64,000 nucleotides of DNA from CATQHP01 sp965214915 (GTDB lineage: Bacteria > Acidobacteriota > Terriglobia > Bryobacterales > UBA6623), in assembly GCA_965214915.1 (NCBI GenBank), contig CBDCCP010000003.1, positions 1 through 64,000 on the forward strand, given 5' to 3'. Positions 13,101 through 18,398 of the stretch are shown piece after piece. Numbering within the stretch: position 1 is the first letter of the stretch; each line of letters starts with the position of its first letter. The notes under the pieces are model-generated. The model was not told the origin of the DNA. It did not search any database and saw only the letters and a list, made by a program, of their open reading frames with translations. The position numbers and the translations under genes were made by a program.

Positions 13101-14332
13101 CGGGCAACCACCGCATCCGCAAAGTGGACGCGCCGCCCGACGAGACGGTTCCGCCCGAGCCGCCCGTCGGGCCTCGTCCGGAGCCGGAATTGCCGGCGGT
13201 GCGCGCGCGGACGTTCGAGTTCTCGTTCGTGCTGGCGCAGGACGCCGAACCGGCGGCGCAACAGGTCGTGCTGTACGCCGAGAACGGCGCGGCGAACTTC
13301 CGCGCGCAGCCCGGCCCCCAGTGGATCGGGGCGGAGCCGGCGAGCGGCCGCCTGGAGGAAGACGAAGAGACGACGATTACGGTCACGGCGGATCCGGCCG
13401 GGCTGCGCGTAGGAGCGTATCGCGGGCGGCTGTACATCCGCTCGGAGGGGCGTCTCACGGGGCGGGTGTGGGTAGCCTTGGAAGTGCTGCCGCCGGTGGG
13501 TCCGGCGGTGGCCGAGCGCGGCGTGTTCAACGCGGCGGTGCAGAGCGCCTTAGGCGCGCGGACGAATCCGTTCAGCGCGGTGCGGCTGCTGCCGGTGGCG
13601 CCGGGTTCGATGGTTGTGGTGTCGGGCGAGAACTTCACCGGCGGCGAGTCGTTTGAGGCGGGGGGCTTCCCGCTGCCTGTGAGTCTGGGCGGGGTCAAGG
13701 TGAAGTTCGACGGACTGGAGGCGCGGCTGTTTGCGGTCAGTCCGCAGCGTATCGAGGCGCAGTTGCCCTCCCTGCTGAACCTGGAAGCGCTGGCGGGCGG
13801 CGGCGCGGCGACGGCGGCGGTGGTGGTGGAGACGGCGGAGGGCGGCAGCTACGCGCGGCGTTTCGTTACAGCCGCGCAGGCGCCGGGCATCTTCACGGCG
13901 TCGGGCGAGGGGCGGGGCCAGGGGGCGGTGCTGTTCTCGGACACGGGGGCGTTGGCGGCGCCGCGCGGCTACGCTGCGGAGAGCCGGCCGGCGCGGGCGG
14001 GAGAGGTGTTGGAGATTTACGCTACGGGCTTGGGGCCGGTGTATCCGCCGGTTGCCGACGGGGAGAACTCGTGCGGGCCTGAGGGGGTCTGCTTGGCGGA
14101 CGGCGCGAACTTGGTGTTGCGGCGCACGGTCGAGCGGCCGCGGGTGAGCATCGGCGGCGTGGAGGTCGCAGATGAGGCTGTGCTGTTTGCGGGCTTGGCG
14201 CCGGCGCTGGCGGCGGTGAACCTGGTCGTGGTGGAGGTTCCGCAAGGGATCGAGCCGTCCGCCGCGGCGGAGGTGACGATCGCCGGCGACGGCAGAGCGA
14301 GCCAACCGGGCGTCACGATCGCCGTCGAATAA
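2690..14332 (+). CDS. Giant repeat protein, fragment 3 (main intact frame: PKD/Ig-like repeats, NHL, Solibacter-type C-terminus)
   Basis: Open for 3,880 codons. The GTG at 2690 is simply the first possible start after the frameshift, not a believable initiation site, because it lies inside a repeat. The frame carries 15 further PKD-like units, 15 Ig-like units, three shorter beta units, NHL repeats with the core YIADTGN, a BACON-like domain ending near VALEVLPP, and a C-terminal domain with VFNAAV, PGSMVVVSGENFT, QAPGIFTASG and VLEIYATGLGPV. That last module matches what I know of the Solibacter C-terminal domain (TIGR03437), typical of exported acidobacterial proteins. The protein is probably secreted, its signal peptide lying upstream of the window. 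Function unknown; adhesion or matrix formation is inference. Confidence 0.85.
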   Translation: MLVFSLTVTDARNKASAADTVTITVTAGSNDAPTAEAGDPQTVDEGETVTLDGSGSTDPEGEALTYAWTQTSGETVTLSDTTAASPTFTAPEQLTEDAVLVFSLTVTDARNKASAADTVTITVTAGSNDAPTAEAGDPQTVAEGETVTLDGSGSTDPEGEALTYAWTQTSGETVTLSGANTASPTFTAPEQLTEDAVLVFSLTVTDARNKASAADTVTITVTAGSNDAPTAEAGDPQTVAEGETVTLDGSGSTDPEGEALTYAWTQTSGETVTLSGANTASPTFTAPEQLTEDAVLVFSLTVTDARNKASAADTVTITVTAGSNDAPTAEAGDPQTVDEGETVTLNGSGTDPEGEALTYAWTQTSGETVTLSGANTASPTFTAPEQLTEDAVLVFSLTVTDARNKASAADTVTITVTAGSNDAPTAEAGDPQTVDEGETVTLNGSGTDPEGEALTYAWTQTSGETVTLSGANTASPTFTAPEQLTEDAVLVFSLTVTDARNKASAADTVTITVTAGSNDAPTAEAGDPQTVDEGETVTLDGSGSTDPEGEALTYAWTQTSGETVTLSDTTAASPTFTAPEQLTEDAVLVFSLIVTDARSAASAADTVTITVTAGSNDAPTAEAGDPQTVDEGETVTLNGSGSTDPEGEALTYAWTQTSGETVTLSDTTAASPTFTAPEQLTEDAVLVFSLIVTDARSAASAADTVTITVTAGSNDAPTAEAGDPQTVDEGETVTLNGSGSTDPEGEALTYAWTQTSGETVTLSDTTAASPTFTAPEQLTEDAVLVFSLTVTDARNKASAADTVTITVTAGSNDAPTAEAGDPQTVDEGETVTLDGSGSTDPEGEALTYAWTQTSGETVTLSDTTAASPTFTAPEQLTEDAVLVFSLTVTDARNKASAADTVTITVTAGSNDAPTAEAGDPQTVDEGETVTLDGSGSTDPEGEALTYAWTQTSGETVTLSDTTAASPTFTAPEQLTEDEQLVFSLIVTDARSAASAADTVTITVTAGSNDAPTAEAGDPQTVDEGETVTLNGSGTDPEGEALTYAWTQTSGETVTLSDTTAASPTFTAPEQLTEDAVLVFSLTVTDARNKASAADTVTITVTAGSNDAPTAEAGDPQTVAEGATVTLNGSGSTDPEGEALTYAWTQTSGETVTLSDTTAASPTFTAPEQLTEDAVLVFSLTVTDARGLASTADTVTITVTAGANEAPTAEAGDPQTVDEGETVTLDGSGSTDPEGEALTYAWTQTSGETVTLSDTTAASPTFTAPEQLTEDAVLVFSLTVTDARNAASAADTVTITVTAGSNDAPTAEAGDPQTVAEGATVTLNGSGTDPEGEALTYAWTQTSGETVTLSDTTAASPTFTAPEQLTEDAVLVFSLTVTDARNKASAADTVTITVTAGSNDAPTAEAGDPQTVDEGETVTLDGSGSTDPEGEALTYAWTQTSGETVTLSDTTAASPTFTAPEQLTEDAVLVFSLTVTDARGAASTPDTVTVTVTAGTNDPPTGAVTISGTASQGETLTAVTNTIADPDGPATLTFSYQWKRDGADISGATSATYTLTQADVGAAITVTVSWTDSGNTVESLTSAPTAAVANVNDEPTGTVTISGTASQGETLTADTSGIADADGLGTFSYQWQRDGTAIPGATAATYVLEQADVGAAITVTVSWTDGGNTAESLTSAATATVTDTNDAPTGTVTISGTATQGEMLTAVTTSIADADGLGTFSYQWKRGGTAIPGATGATYMLTQDDVGATITVTVSWTDGGNTEESLTSTATAEVTNTNDAPTGAVTISGTPTQGETLTAVTTSIADADGLGTFSYQWKRSGTAIPGATGSTYMLTQDDVGATITVTVSWTDGGNTEESLTSTATAVVTNTNDEPTGAVTISGTATQGQTLMADTSGIVDPDGPATLTFSYQWKRDGAAIPGATGATYVLTQADVGAAITVTVSWTDDGGAAESLTSDATAEVADINDAPTGAVTIDGTATQGQTLTADTSGIADADGLGTFSYQWHRDGTDITGATGATYVLEQDDVGAAITVTVSWTDGGNTVESLTSAPTATVTDINDAPTGSVTIDGTATQGETLTADTSGIADADGLGAFSYQWKRDGSDIPGATDAGYVLTQADVGAAITVTVSWTDGGNTVESLTSAPTATVTDINDAPTGTVTISGTATQGQTLTADTSGIADADGLGTFSYQWQRDGADIPGATGASYVLAQADVGAAITVTVSWTDGGNTVESLTSAPTATVTDTNDAPTGAVTISGTATQGQTLTADTSGIADADGLGTFSYQWQRDGADIPGATGASYVLAQADVGAAITVTVSWTDGGNTEESLTSAATAAVTDTNDAPTGAVTISGTASQGETLTADTSGIADADGLGAFSYQWQRDGTAIPGATAATYVLEQDDVGATITVTVSWTDGGNTVESLTSAPTATVTDTNDEPTGTVTISGTASQGETLTADTSGIADADGLGTFSYQWQRDGADIPGATGASYVLAQADVGAAITVTVSWTDGGNTVESLTSAPTATVTDTNDAPTGAVTISGTATQGQTLTADTSGIADADGLGTFSYQWQRDGADIPGATGASYVLAQADVGAAITVTVSWTDGGNTEESLTSAATAAVTDTNDAPTGAVTISGTASQGETLTADTSGIADADGLGTFSYQWQRDGTAIPGATGATYVLEQADVGAAITVTVSWTDSGNTVESLTSAPTATVTDTNDAPTGAVTISGTPTQGQTLTADTSGIADADGLGTFSYQWQRDGAAIPGATGASYVLAQADVGAAITVTVSWTDGGNTVESLTSAPTSEVTNTNDEPTGAVTISGTPTQGETLTAVTTTIADPDGPATLTFSYQWKRDGSDISGATGATYVLTQADVGAAITVTVSWTDDGGTAESLTSAATAEVTDTTDAPTATLTADPATITAGQSSTLRVTSSNAQSAVIQPGALSVNLDNSGAGSVEVTPTATTTYTLTVTDNNSATATDTATVTVTDAPTATLTADPTTITSGQSATLSVASSNAVSAIIQPGNITVTLDQSGAGAVAVSPTQTTTYILTVTDANNATATATVTVTVTDAPTATLSATPATIVRGASATLEWSSTNAVSAEIDQGIGAVALSGTQSVSPTATTTYTLTVSAANGAKAEAQAAVTVSDPPPPGARTIDTVAGSGTPGFSGDGGEAAKAQFNTPAGVALDAQGNLYIADTYNHRVRKVDAATGNIDTAAGDGLNAPADVAIDGAGNLYIADTGNNRILIVDAAGAIVDAVTGTQASGPLSSMPSGAAPAAAGNQYIADTGNNRILMQASGPLSMPSGVALDAEGNLYIADTGNDRILIVDTAGAIVDTVTGTEASGPLSMPSGVAPAADGNLYIADTGNHRVLSVDAEGAIDTVAGTGIQGFDGDGGPAVEAQLNAPSGVAVDAEGAYLYIADTGNQRIRAVDAAGNIDTVAGTETSGSDGDGGLAGAAQLNAPAGVAVDAEGNVYIADTGNHRIRKVDAPPDETVPPEPPVGPRPEPELPAVRARTFEFSFVLAQDAEPAAQQVVLYAENGAANFRAQPGPQWIGAEPASGRLEEDEETTITVTADPAGLRVGAYRGRLYIRSEGRLTGRVWVALEVLPPVGPAVAERGVFNAAVQSALGARTNPFSAVRLLPVAPGSMVVVSGENFTGGESFEAGGFPLPVSLGGVKVKFDGLEARLFAVSPQRIEAQLPSLLNLEALAGGGAATAAVVVETAEGGSYARRFVTAAQAPGIFTASGEGRGQGAVLFSDTGALAAPRGYAAESRPARAGEVLEIYATGLGPVYPPVADGENSCGPEGVCLADGANLVLRRTVERPRVSIGGVEVADEAVLFAGLAPALAAVNLVVVEVPQGIEPSAAAEVTIAGDGRASQPGVTIAVE
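7187..11389 (+). repeat. Ig-like tandem repeat block A2 (279/285-bp units)
   Basis: Fifteen units of the same family as block A1 start at 7187, 7472, 7751, 8030, 8309, 8594, 8873, 9152, 9431, 9710, 9989, 10268, 10547, 10826 and 11105. Those at 7187, 8309 and 11105 carry the 95-residue DPDGPATL form. The others carry a 93-residue ADADGLG form with SWTDGGNT instead of SWTDDGGT. Confidence 0.9.
9152..10825 (+). repeat. 837-bp higher-order duplication (three Ig units copied as a block)
   Basis: Units at 9152, 9431 and 9710 correspond in order to units at 9989, 10268 and 10547, an offset of exactly 837 bp. By eye the units at 9431 and 10268 are identical at DNA level, including uncommon synonymous choices, and identity extends into the flanking halves. 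The unit was therefore copied as a trimer recently, or the assembly duplicated it. Confidence 0.8.
11390..12111 (+). repeat. Three shorter beta-sandwich repeats (about 80 residues)
   Basis: Units start at about 11390, 11636 and 11882. Each opens with PTATL and carries SSNAxSA and TTTYTLTV landmarks. They look like Ig-fold spacer domains between the long repeat stalk and the NHL region. The third unit is the most divergent and ends in a Pro-rich linker before the NHL repeats. Confidence 0.75.
12121..13130 (+). repeat. NHL repeat region (seven YIADTGN-type blades)
   Basis: Seven copies of the NHL core, each Y-I-A-D-T-x-N-x-R-[IV], preceded by PSGVALDAEGN-like strands and, in full copies, IDTVAGTG..GFDGDGG. 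This is consistent with a beta-propeller. The third blade (about 12490-12560) is shortened: after NNRIL it jumps to MQASG, missing the VDAAGAIVDAVTGT stretch present in its neighbours, and the frame is kept. NHL propellers usually mediate binding; the ligand is unknown. Confidence 0.85.
13516..14329 (+). other. Solibacter-type C-terminal domain (TIGR03437-like)
   Basis: The C-terminal 270 residues begin near GVFNAAVQSALG and include PGSMVVVSGENFT, an inference-of-authorship style IPT-like strand set, QAPGIFTASGEG, and ARAGEVLEIYATGLGPV. This family is, as far as I know, largely confined to Acidobacteriota, especially Solibacter relatives, at the ends of exported proteins. It is the best taxonomic clue in the window. 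Its role is not established. Confidence 0.75.
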
Positions 14333-14350
14333 GGGGCGCCGTGCAGTATT

Positions 14351-14371
14351 GCCGGCATCCTCTATGCCGGC
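14351..14371. terminator. Hairpin at the convergent junction of the giant gene and the ABC exporter
   Basis: A perfect 8-bp stem (GCCGGCAT paired with ATGCCGGC) with a 5-base loop lies between the two converging genes and overlaps the exporter stop codon (14362-14364). There is no T-run on either side, so it could be a weak bidirectional terminator or an mRNA-stabilising stem. Confidence 0.45.
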
Positions 14372-16212
14372 CGGGCCGATTCGCTCAGGTACTGCAGTCG
14401 ATGGAGGCGTGAATAAATCCCGCCTTTGGCGAGCAACTCCCGGTGCGCGCCGCTTTCCGCCACGCGCCCCTTGTGCATGACCAGAATGCGGTCGGCGCGT
14501 CCGATCGTCGAGAGCCGGTGGGCGATCACGATCGACGTTCTGCCGGCGAACAGCGTCTCCAGCGTCTTGCGGATTTCGTGCTCGGTCTCCGAGTCGACGC
14601 TGGACGTGGCTTCGTCCAGGATCAGAAACGGCCTGTTGTGAGCCAACGCGCGGGCAAAGCCGACGAGCTGCTTGCGGCCGGCCGAGAGCGAGGCGCCCCG
14701 TTCCAGCATCGGCTCGTCGTAGGCGGCGGGCAACGATTGGATGTATTTCTCCAGGTGGGCGTTGGCGGCCGCTCGGCGGACGGCGGCGGCGTCGACCTCG
14801 GGCGAGTTCATGCCGATGTTGTCGGCGAGCGACCCGGCGAATAAATACGGGTCTTGCAGGACAATGCCGAATTGCTTGCGCAGTTGTCCAACCGGCCAGT
14901 CGCGAATGTCGCGCCCGCCGACGAGGATCGCCCCTTTCTGGATTTCGTAGAAGCGCAGCAACAGGCTCACGAGCGTAGTTTTGCCGGCGCCGGTGTGGCC
15001 GACGACCGCCAGCATCCGATTCGGCTGCGCGGTGAAGCTGACGTCTTCGAGCACCCAATCCTCGTTTTTGTAGGCGAACCACACGTTGCGGAATTCCACG
15101 CTCAAGTCGCCGGCGCCGACCGGCTCGCCTAGCGCCGTCTCGGCGGCCGCGGGCGGCGTGTCGAGCAACTGAAAGATGCGCTCTGCGCCGGCCATCGCCG
15201 CTTGCAGAATGTTGTATTTCTCGGCCAGATCCTGGATCGGACGGAATACCCGCGCGCCGTACTGCATGAAGGCCACCACCACGCCGAGCGTCAAGCTGCC
15301 TTCGACCACCCCCTTGCCGCCGAAGAAAATCAACATGGCCAGTCCCGCGACGCCGATGAGCTCGATGGTCGGATAGAAAAGCGCGTGCGCGCGGATGGCC
15401 TTGTAGTTGGCTTGGCGATGCTCTTCATTGATGGCGGCGAACTCGTCGAGCGCCGCCTGCTCGTGATTGAACAGTTGGATCTCGGAGATGCCGGTGAACG
15501 TTTCCTGCAGGAACGCGTTGATCTTGGCGACCGCGGCGCGCATGGCGCGGAAGCCGGCCCGCGCATGTTTTCTGAACAGGAAACTCACCAGCGCCGTCAG
15601 CGGCGCGATCGACAGGAACACCAGAGTCAGGACCGGACTGAGATACAGCATCACCCCGAAGGCAAACGCCAGCGTCAGGATGTCGCCGGCTATGGCCACG
15701 ACCCCGGAGGTGAAGAGCTCGTTCAGCACGTCCACATCGGTGGTTATCCGCGTCACGATGCGGCCGATCGGCTGCCGGTCGAAATACGGCACGCCGAGAC
15801 CCTGCAATTTCGCGAAGATTTCACGCCGCAAGTCATGCATCGTCCGCTGGCCGGTCAAGTTCATGACATGGATATGGAAGTAACGCGCCGCGAAGCCCGC
15901 GAGCAGGACGGCAAGGTACAGGGCGGAAACGGCTATGAGGCCGTTGACGGGGTCTTCCGGCAGCAGCGAGTCGAGCGGAGAACGCTCTTCCGGCGCGGGT
16001 CTCAGGTAGCGGTCGACAGCGACTTTGGTGAGATACGGACCGGTCACTCCGAGCAGGGAATGCAGCACCAGCAGCGCAAGCGAGAGGCCGACAAAGGTTC
16101 TGTACGGGCGCAGGTAAGCTGCCAGCCGGCCCATCAGCTTCGAGTCGTAAACCCGGCCCAACGGCGCTTCCGAGCGCGCGGATTCGCCGCCGATCGTTCG
16201 TTGCGGGCTCAA
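14362..16212 (-). CDS. ABC exporter half-transporter, subunit 2 (catalytic Walker B, degenerate signature)
   Basis: Transmembrane domain followed by nucleotide-binding domain (616 aa), inner-membrane type IV exporter class (MsbA/BmrCD-like). Walker A is GHTGAGKTT (near residue 403) and Walker B ends LILDEATSSVD with the catalytic Glu. The signature is LSAGRKQ instead of LSGGQ. The H-loop IAHRLSTI is present. The start is TTG at 16212, overlapping the TGA of the upstream subunit by four bases (TTGA); a Met about 26 codons in is an alternative. Together with the upstream subunit it should form a heterodimer with one degenerate and one hydrolytic ATP site. Substrate unknown; lipids, peptides or drugs are typical. 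Confidence 0.9.
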   Translation of the reverse strand: MSPQRTIGGESARSEAPLGRVYDSKLMGRLAAYLRPYRTFVGLSLALLVLHSLLGVTGPYLTKVAVDRYLRPAPEERSPLDSLLPEDPVNGLIAVSALYLAVLLAGFAARYFHIHVMNLTGQRTMHDLRREIFAKLQGLGVPYFDRQPIGRIVTRITTDVDVLNELFTSGVVAIAGDILTLAFAFGVMLYLSPVLTLVFLSIAPLTALVSFLFRKHARAGFRAMRAAVAKINAFLQETFTGISEIQLFNHEQAALDEFAAINEEHRQANYKAIRAHALFYPTIELIGVAGLAMLIFFGGKGVVEGSLTLGVVVAFMQYGARVFRPIQDLAEKYNILQAAMAGAERIFQLLDTPPAAAETALGEPVGAGDLSVEFRNVWFAYKNEDWVLEDVSFTAQPNRMLAVVGHTGAGKTTLVSLLLRFYEIQKGAILVGGRDIRDWPVGQLRKQFGIVLQDPYLFAGSLADNIGMNSPEVDAAAVRRAAANAHLEKYIQSLPAAYDEPMLERGASLSAGRKQLVGFARALAHNRPFLILDEATSSVDSETEHEIRKTLETLFAGRTSIVIAHRLSTIGRADRILVMHKGRVAESGAHRELLAKGGIYSRLHRLQYLSESARPA

Positions 16213-17924
16213 TTTTTCGCCAGCTCCTCTTCGATCAGTTGGCGGCTGTGTAGCCGGTGGTAGAGGCCGCCGCGATCCAACAGCTCTTGGTGCGAGCCGG
16301 TCTCGACGATGCGGCCTTCATCGAGGACGACGATGCGGTCGGCATGCCGGGCGGCGGAGACCCGATGAGACACCATCAGCATCGTGCAGTTGCGCAGCCT
16401 CGATTGGAGGCGGGTCAAAATGTGGTGCTCCGTTTCGGTATCGACGCTCGCTGTCGCGTCGTCGAGGATCAGAATGCGCGGATGTCGAACGAGCGCCCGG
16501 GCCATCGCGGTTCTTTGCTTCTGGCCGCCCGACAGTGTGATCCCGCGCTCGCCGACAAACGTGTCCAGTCCGTCGGGAAAACCTGCAACGTCGGTATCGA
16601 AGTTCGCTGCGGCAACGGCCTCTTCGACCTCCCATTGCTCGGCCTCGGGCGCGCCGAGCCGAATGTTGTCGTCGATCGACCGGCTGAACAGAAACGTTTC
16701 CTGGGGGACAAGACCCACGGCGCGGCGGAGCACATCCAGCGGCACGACGCGCGCGTCGCGGTCGTCGATGAGAACCCGGCCTTTGTTGGGATCGAGCAAA
16801 CGCGGAATCAGATTCACCAGCGTCGATTTCCCGCTGCCGATCGAGCCGACGATGGCCAAGCTGCGGCCTGCCGGCACGTAGAGATTGACATCCTTGAGGG
16901 CCGGTTCTCTCGCGCCCGGGTACTGTACGCTCACGTTCTCGAACTCGATGTCGCCGCGCACCGCGCGGATCGCGTAATCCGTCGTCTCCCCGTCGGCGAT
17001 TGACGGACGCTGCTGCATCAACTCGGTCAAGCGCTCCAGGGACGCGGTCCCGCGCTGCAAGATGTTGACCACGATTCCCAGCCCGATCATCGGCCAAGTC
17101 AGCACGGGCAGGAAAGAAATGAACATGAGGAACGTGCCCACGGTAATTTCGCCGCGCAGGACCCGCCAGCCGCCGAATCCCAGGACGGCGATATAAGTGA
17201 GGCCGACCAACACTTCGAGCAGGGGATAAAACACCCGCCAGATTCTGATCAACCCGAGGTTGTCGTTCAGATAGTCGTCGTTCAGCTTGCGGAAGCGTTC
17301 CTGCTCTTGCGGGCCCTGCCCGTACGCTCGCAGCATGCGGATGTTTGCCAAATGTTCCTGGACTCTGGCGCTGATCGCCGAAAACCGCTCCTGTATCTTT
17401 TTGAACTGCGCGTGGGTCCGCCGGCCGAAGTAGCCGGCCGAGATCGACACCAGCGGCATGGGGGCGAAGATCAGCAGCGTCAGCACCCAATCCGTCGCCG
17501 CCGTCACGATCATGACGGCAATGAAGGTGACCGCGATCTCGGAGGTGTACATGATCCCCGGACCGAGCAGCGAGCGCACCTGCGCCAAGTCGTTCGTCGC
17601 GCGGGCCATCAGGTCTCCGGTGCGATAGCTGTCGTAGAAACGCCTGGAAAGCGTCACCAGATGGGCGCTCAGGTCGTTGCGCAGATCGTATTCGATATCG
17701 CGCGAGAGCGTGATCAGGATCCAGCGCATGTAGTATTGACCGACCGCCTTGAGTCCGGCGGCGCCTATCATTGCCGCGGCGTACCAACCCAGCCCTTCGA
17801 CCGTGAAATCGGCCGAGAGATAATCGACCGACCGCCCGATAATGTAGGGCAGCGCCGCCGCCATGCCGCTGCGCCAGCACAGCATGAAAAAACCCGCCGC
17901 ATACCGCCAGCGGTAGCGAACCAT
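16209..17924 (-). CDS. ABC exporter half-transporter, subunit 1 (consensus signature, Asp in place of the catalytic Glu)
   Basis: 571-residue TM-NBD half transporter beginning at an ATG. Walker A is GSIGSGKST (near residue 358) and the signature is the consensus LSGGQKQR (near 462). Walker B reads LILDDATASVD, so the catalytic Glu is Asp. H-loop: VSHRVS. In heterodimeric exporters such as TM287/288 or BmrCD, the Asp-containing site pairs with the poor signature of the partner. Here the partner has LSAGR, which fits exactly. It lies 39 bases after the DUF420 gene and is probably co-transcribed with it. Confidence 0.92.
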   Translation of the reverse strand: MVRYRWRYAAGFFMLCWRSGMAAALPYIIGRSVDYLSADFTVEGLGWYAAAMIGAAGLKAVGQYYMRWILITLSRDIEYDLRNDLSAHLVTLSRRFYDSYRTGDLMARATNDLAQVRSLLGPGIMYTSEIAVTFIAVMIVTAATDWVLTLLIFAPMPLVSISAGYFGRRTHAQFKKIQERFSAISARVQEHLANIRMLRAYGQGPQEQERFRKLNDDYLNDNLGLIRIWRVFYPLLEVLVGLTYIAVLGFGGWRVLRGEITVGTFLMFISFLPVLTWPMIGLGIVVNILQRGTASLERLTELMQQRPSIADGETTDYAIRAVRGDIEFENVSVQYPGAREPALKDVNLYVPAGRSLAIVGSIGSGKSTLVNLIPRLLDPNKGRVLIDDRDARVVPLDVLRRAVGLVPQETFLFSRSIDDNIRLGAPEAEQWEVEEAVAAANFDTDVAGFPDGLDTFVGERGITLSGGQKQRTAMARALVRHPRILILDDATASVDTETEHHILTRLQSRLRNCTMLMVSHRVSAARHADRIVVLDEGRIVETGSHQELLDRGGLYHRLHSRQLIEEELAKN

Positions 17925-17963
17925 GTAGGGAACTAAATTGCCGAGGGTTGACAGAAGGCGTAC

Positions 17964-18398
17964 CTACAAGCGGTAGAGCATCAGATAAACGAGGACGCCG
18001 GTCACGGAAACGTACATCCAGATCGGCCAGGTCCATTGGGCTATGCGCCGGTGCCGGTCGAATTGCCCGCGCCAGGCGCGGTACAAGGTCAGCAGCGCCA
18101 AGGGGACGACCGCCGCGGCCAGGACGATATGCGTGATCAATACCGTGAAATAGACCGGCCGAATCCATCCCTGCCCTGCGAACGCAACGGAGCCGACCCG
18201 ATAGTGATAAACCAGATAGCAGGCTAGGAAGACCGCCGACACGCAGAATGCTGAGGTCATGCAGGCTTGATGGCGTCGTTTGTCTCCCCTGCGGATGAAG
18301 TAATAACCGGCGCCGAGCAGCATGGCCGCGAGCGCGTTCAAGCTCGCGTTCACAGTGGGCAGATCGGTGACTTCCACGAGAGCAGAGCGGCGTATCAA
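17964..18398 (-). CDS. DUF420 membrane protein (YozB/CtaM-like, heme-copper oxidase assembly)
   Basis: 144 residues from a TTG at 18398, with the family's opening LPTVNASLNALAA, then RRGDKRRHQACM, LVYHYRVG and ITHIVLAA; about four membrane helices with conserved His. The characterised relative CtaM in Staphylococcus is needed to mature a heme-copper quinol oxidase. The TTG start overlaps the TGA of the upstream permease (TTGA); a GTG at 18377 is an alternative. The open frame runs much further upstream (to 18590), but that part is Arg-rich shadow of the permease gene. No oxidase subunits are in the window, so the role rests on the family. Confidence 0.85.
   Translation of the reverse strand: MIRRSALVEVTDLPTVNASLNALAAMLLGAGYYFIRRGDKRRHQACMTSAFCVSAVFLACYLVYHYRVGSVAFAGQGWIRPVYFTVLITHIVLAAAVVPLALLTLYRAWRGQFDRHRRIAQWTWPIWMYVSVTGVLVYLMLYRL

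Larger units (their letters stand above)
1..14332 (+). pseudogene. Giant extracellular repeat protein (3' part), frame broken by two 1-base insertions
   Basis: One gene by homology of its repeats, running in from the left edge and ending with TAA at 14332, so at least about 4,770 codons. Order of modules: Ig-like units (3-2493), PKD-like units (2494-7186), Ig-like units again (7187-11389), three shorter beta units (11390-about 12111), NHL repeats (about 12121-13130), a BACON-like domain (about 13199-13492) and a Solibacter-type C-terminal domain (about 13516-14329). The coding frame changes twice, each time by one extra base present in no other copy of that repeat: a fourth C at 857-860 and a third G at 2682-2684. 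The architecture is that of a secreted or surface adhesion-like protein; no enzyme domain is visible. As written the gene is broken, but sequencing or assembly error in repeats is at least as likely as a true mutation. Confidence 0.85.
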
